In this document: positions 19,730-20,285 of the stretch, one piece after another | Layout of the letters: every line of letters starts with the position of its first letter | How positions within the stretch are numbered: the first letter of the stretch is position 1 | Virus record (IMG/VR): IMGVR_UViG_3300025697_000184 | Location: 1-20,285 of that record | Length of the DNA: 20,285 nucleotides | Reading direction: 5' to 3' (one strand) | From: a virus | Made by a program: the position numbers and the translations under genes | The notes under the pieces: generated by a model | What the model was told of the DNA's origin: nothing | Database searches by the model: none | What the model saw: only the letters and a program-made list of their open reading frames with translations

Positions 19730-19757
19730 ATTATATCACTTATCAAATGTTATGCAA
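19730..19757 (-). promoter_or_regulatory. Extended -10 promoter for the chaperonin operon
   Basis: In minus-strand reading TTGCAT (19757-19752), a 16-bp spacer and TATAAT (19735-19730) occur, with TGA just before TATAAT giving the extended -10 motif TGnTATAAT. Transcription would start near 19723, about 20 nt before the ATG at 19703. A second overlapping TATAAT lies at 19730-19725. It is the best sigma-70-like signal in the window. Confidence 0.7.
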
Positions 19758-19771
19758 GTTTTTAAAATTAG

Positions 19772-19804
19772 TGAGGAGATATTAACGTTTGTAACACCTC
19801 CTCA
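19772..19804 (-). other. Stem-loop between the zinc-ribbon gene and the promoter
   Basis: TGAGGAG (19804-19798 read in minus direction) pairs with CTCCTCA (19778-19772) around a 19-nt loop. CTAATTTT follows, a weak U-tract. It may end the upstream transcript or hold an operator near the promoter. Confidence 0.4.
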
Positions 19805-19859
19805 TGTACATCAAATGAACATATCAAGATAACGTGTTTAAATTATACGTTTTCTTGAA

Positions 19860-19935
19860 TAGGTACGTTATAGGTATACAATAGGGCTAGGTATACCTAT
19901 TGAACAATCGTCAACGAGTGTTGAACAATCGTCAA
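19860..19935. repeat. Operator-like repeats: three TAGGTA copies, a palindrome and two TTGAACAATCGTCAA copies
   Basis: TAGGTA occurs at 19860, 19871 and 19888. The last is part of the perfect 12-bp palindrome TAGGTATACCTA (19888-19899). TAGGTATAC is repeated at 19871 and 19888. Next to it, TTGAACAATCGTCAA occurs at 19900-19914 and 19921-19935, a 21-bp period (two helical turns). The second set lies in the end of the zinc-ribbon coding region, where it encodes LTIVQ twice. Confidence 0.6.
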
Positions 19936-20088
19936 GAACAATCTACTCCAAACCGCACGCTCCGCAATTCTTACTTGTTTTCTCCAAACTCGCTTTCTGT
20001 TTACGTAAGTCTGCTTCTTATCTCTGCATTTTCTACACAGAGTTTTATTATCAGGAATTACACGGTGGCATTTCCGACAATTAGACAT
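19897..20088 (-). CDS. Small zinc-ribbon protein, 63 aa
   Basis: It has N-terminal MSNCRKCHRVIPDNKTLCRK and C: two CxxC pairs (Cys4/7, Cys18/21), a classic zinc ribbon. A basic part follows (DKKQTYVNRKRVWRKQVRIA), and a hydrophobic end SRLFLTIVQHSLTIVQ in which LTIVQ is repeated. It has one of the clearest ribosome-binding sites of the window (AAAGGAGA, 7 nt before ATG). It follows the YopX-like gene by 17 nt. It may be a small DNA/RNA-binding regulator. The duplicated C-terminal residues come from a 21-bp repeat, so the true ancestral end may have been shorter. Confidence 0.7.
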   Translation of the reverse strand: MSNCRKCHRVIPDNKTLCRKCRDKKQTYVNRKRVWRKQVRIAERAVWSRLFLTIVQHSLTIVQ

Positions 20089-20105
20089 TAGCTATCTCCT
20101 TTCTT

Positions 20106-20285
20106 TTAGTGTATGTTGCCGATAACTTTACAATACTTTATAAAATAAATACTATCTTCATCTTCATCTGGCATCCCTATAAATCCAGTGCCATGCCATA
20201 CTACTTTGCTCATTACTTCTTCTTCCCATTTATCAGCTCCGTCTTTTCCATCATTACTTGTAGCTAAAATATCATCTTCAAAAAT
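20106..20285 (-). CDS. YopX-like protein, C-terminal part (5' end beyond window)
   Basis: The frame is open from the window edge to TAA 20108-20106 and gives the last 59 residues: IFEDDILATSNDGKDGADKW, then VVWHGTGFIGMPDEDEDSIY and KYCKVIGNIH. The opening 'FEDDIL' and the ending 'Y.KVIGNIH' fit the YopX family of small phage and prophage proteins, whose C-terminus typically reads '..VIGNI(H/Y)(E/D)NP'. The function of YopX proteins is not settled. No start codon is in view, so nothing can be said about its full length or promoter. Confidence 0.6.
   Translation of the reverse strand: MFEDDILATSNDGKDGADKWEEEVMSKVVWHGTGFIGMPDEDEDSIYFIKYCKVIGNIH

Noticed and set aside
1-20285. Alternative genetic code (TGA or TAG recoding as in some CPR bacteria or phages)
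   Set aside because: TGA ends terL and the 47-aa gene, TAG ends the secreted-protein gene, the zinc-ribbon gene and the 125-aa gene, and no long genes contain in-frame TGA or TAG.

Overview
The window looks like a piece of a tailed double-stranded DNA phage (Caudoviricetes) or prophage. Every gene I can support reads on the minus strand, so transcription runs from high to low coordinates. Genes are tightly packed, often overlapping or 1-5 nt apart, and the DNA is AT-rich. The genetic code is standard, since TAA, TAG and TGA all end genes. No integrase, repressor or host chromosomal gene is visible. The host is uncertain. One clue is the secreted protein at 15654-16463, whose N-terminal 'ILLQVESRGEAW...' domain resembles a domain very common in exported proteins of Candidatus Patescibacteria (CPR). 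That link is an inference from memory of the family.

Reading in the direction of transcription: (1) 20285-19704 holds the end of a YopX-like gene, a small zinc-ribbon gene, and a 190-nt control region with short repeats, a stem-loop and an extended -10 promoter. (2) 19703-15654 is a host-interaction operon. It encodes two small proteins (one membrane-anchored), a GroES, a zinc-ribbon protein, a GroEL, a protein that looks like an RyR-type domain joined to an Acb2/Tad1-type helical hairpin (a possible cyclic-nucleotide sponge against CBASS or Thoeris), and the secreted protein. (3) 15660-14597 holds a terminase small subunit-like gene, preceded by a shortened tandem copy of itself whose indels all keep the frame. 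(4) 14595-14207 holds a 75-nt hairpin and two tRNA genes, one with a strange anticodon loop. (5) 14185-10665 holds a polynucleotide kinase-like ATPase, a DEDDh exonuclease, two small proteins, a GpA-type terminase large subunit and a 55-residue protein. (6) 10585-4946 starts with an intrinsic-terminator-like hairpin right before the portal gene, followed by scaffold, HK97-fold major capsid protein, a beta-helix protein and a probable decoration protein. (7) 4955-1116 starts with a run of stem-loops, then small structural or coiled-coil genes and a repeat-rich fibre-like gene with a perfect 138-bp tandem duplication. (8) 1111-1 holds small genes, an HNH endonuclease that may be split, and the start of a lectin-like structural gene.

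As a whole this is DNA packaging plus head assembly, with a phage-encoded chaperonin pair that probably helps fold virion proteins. The accessory genes in the chaperonin operon probably deal with host defence and the host surface. The most interesting parts are the chaperonin/RyR-Acb2-like/secreted-protein operon, the duplicated terminase small subunit, and the RNA structures around the tRNAs.
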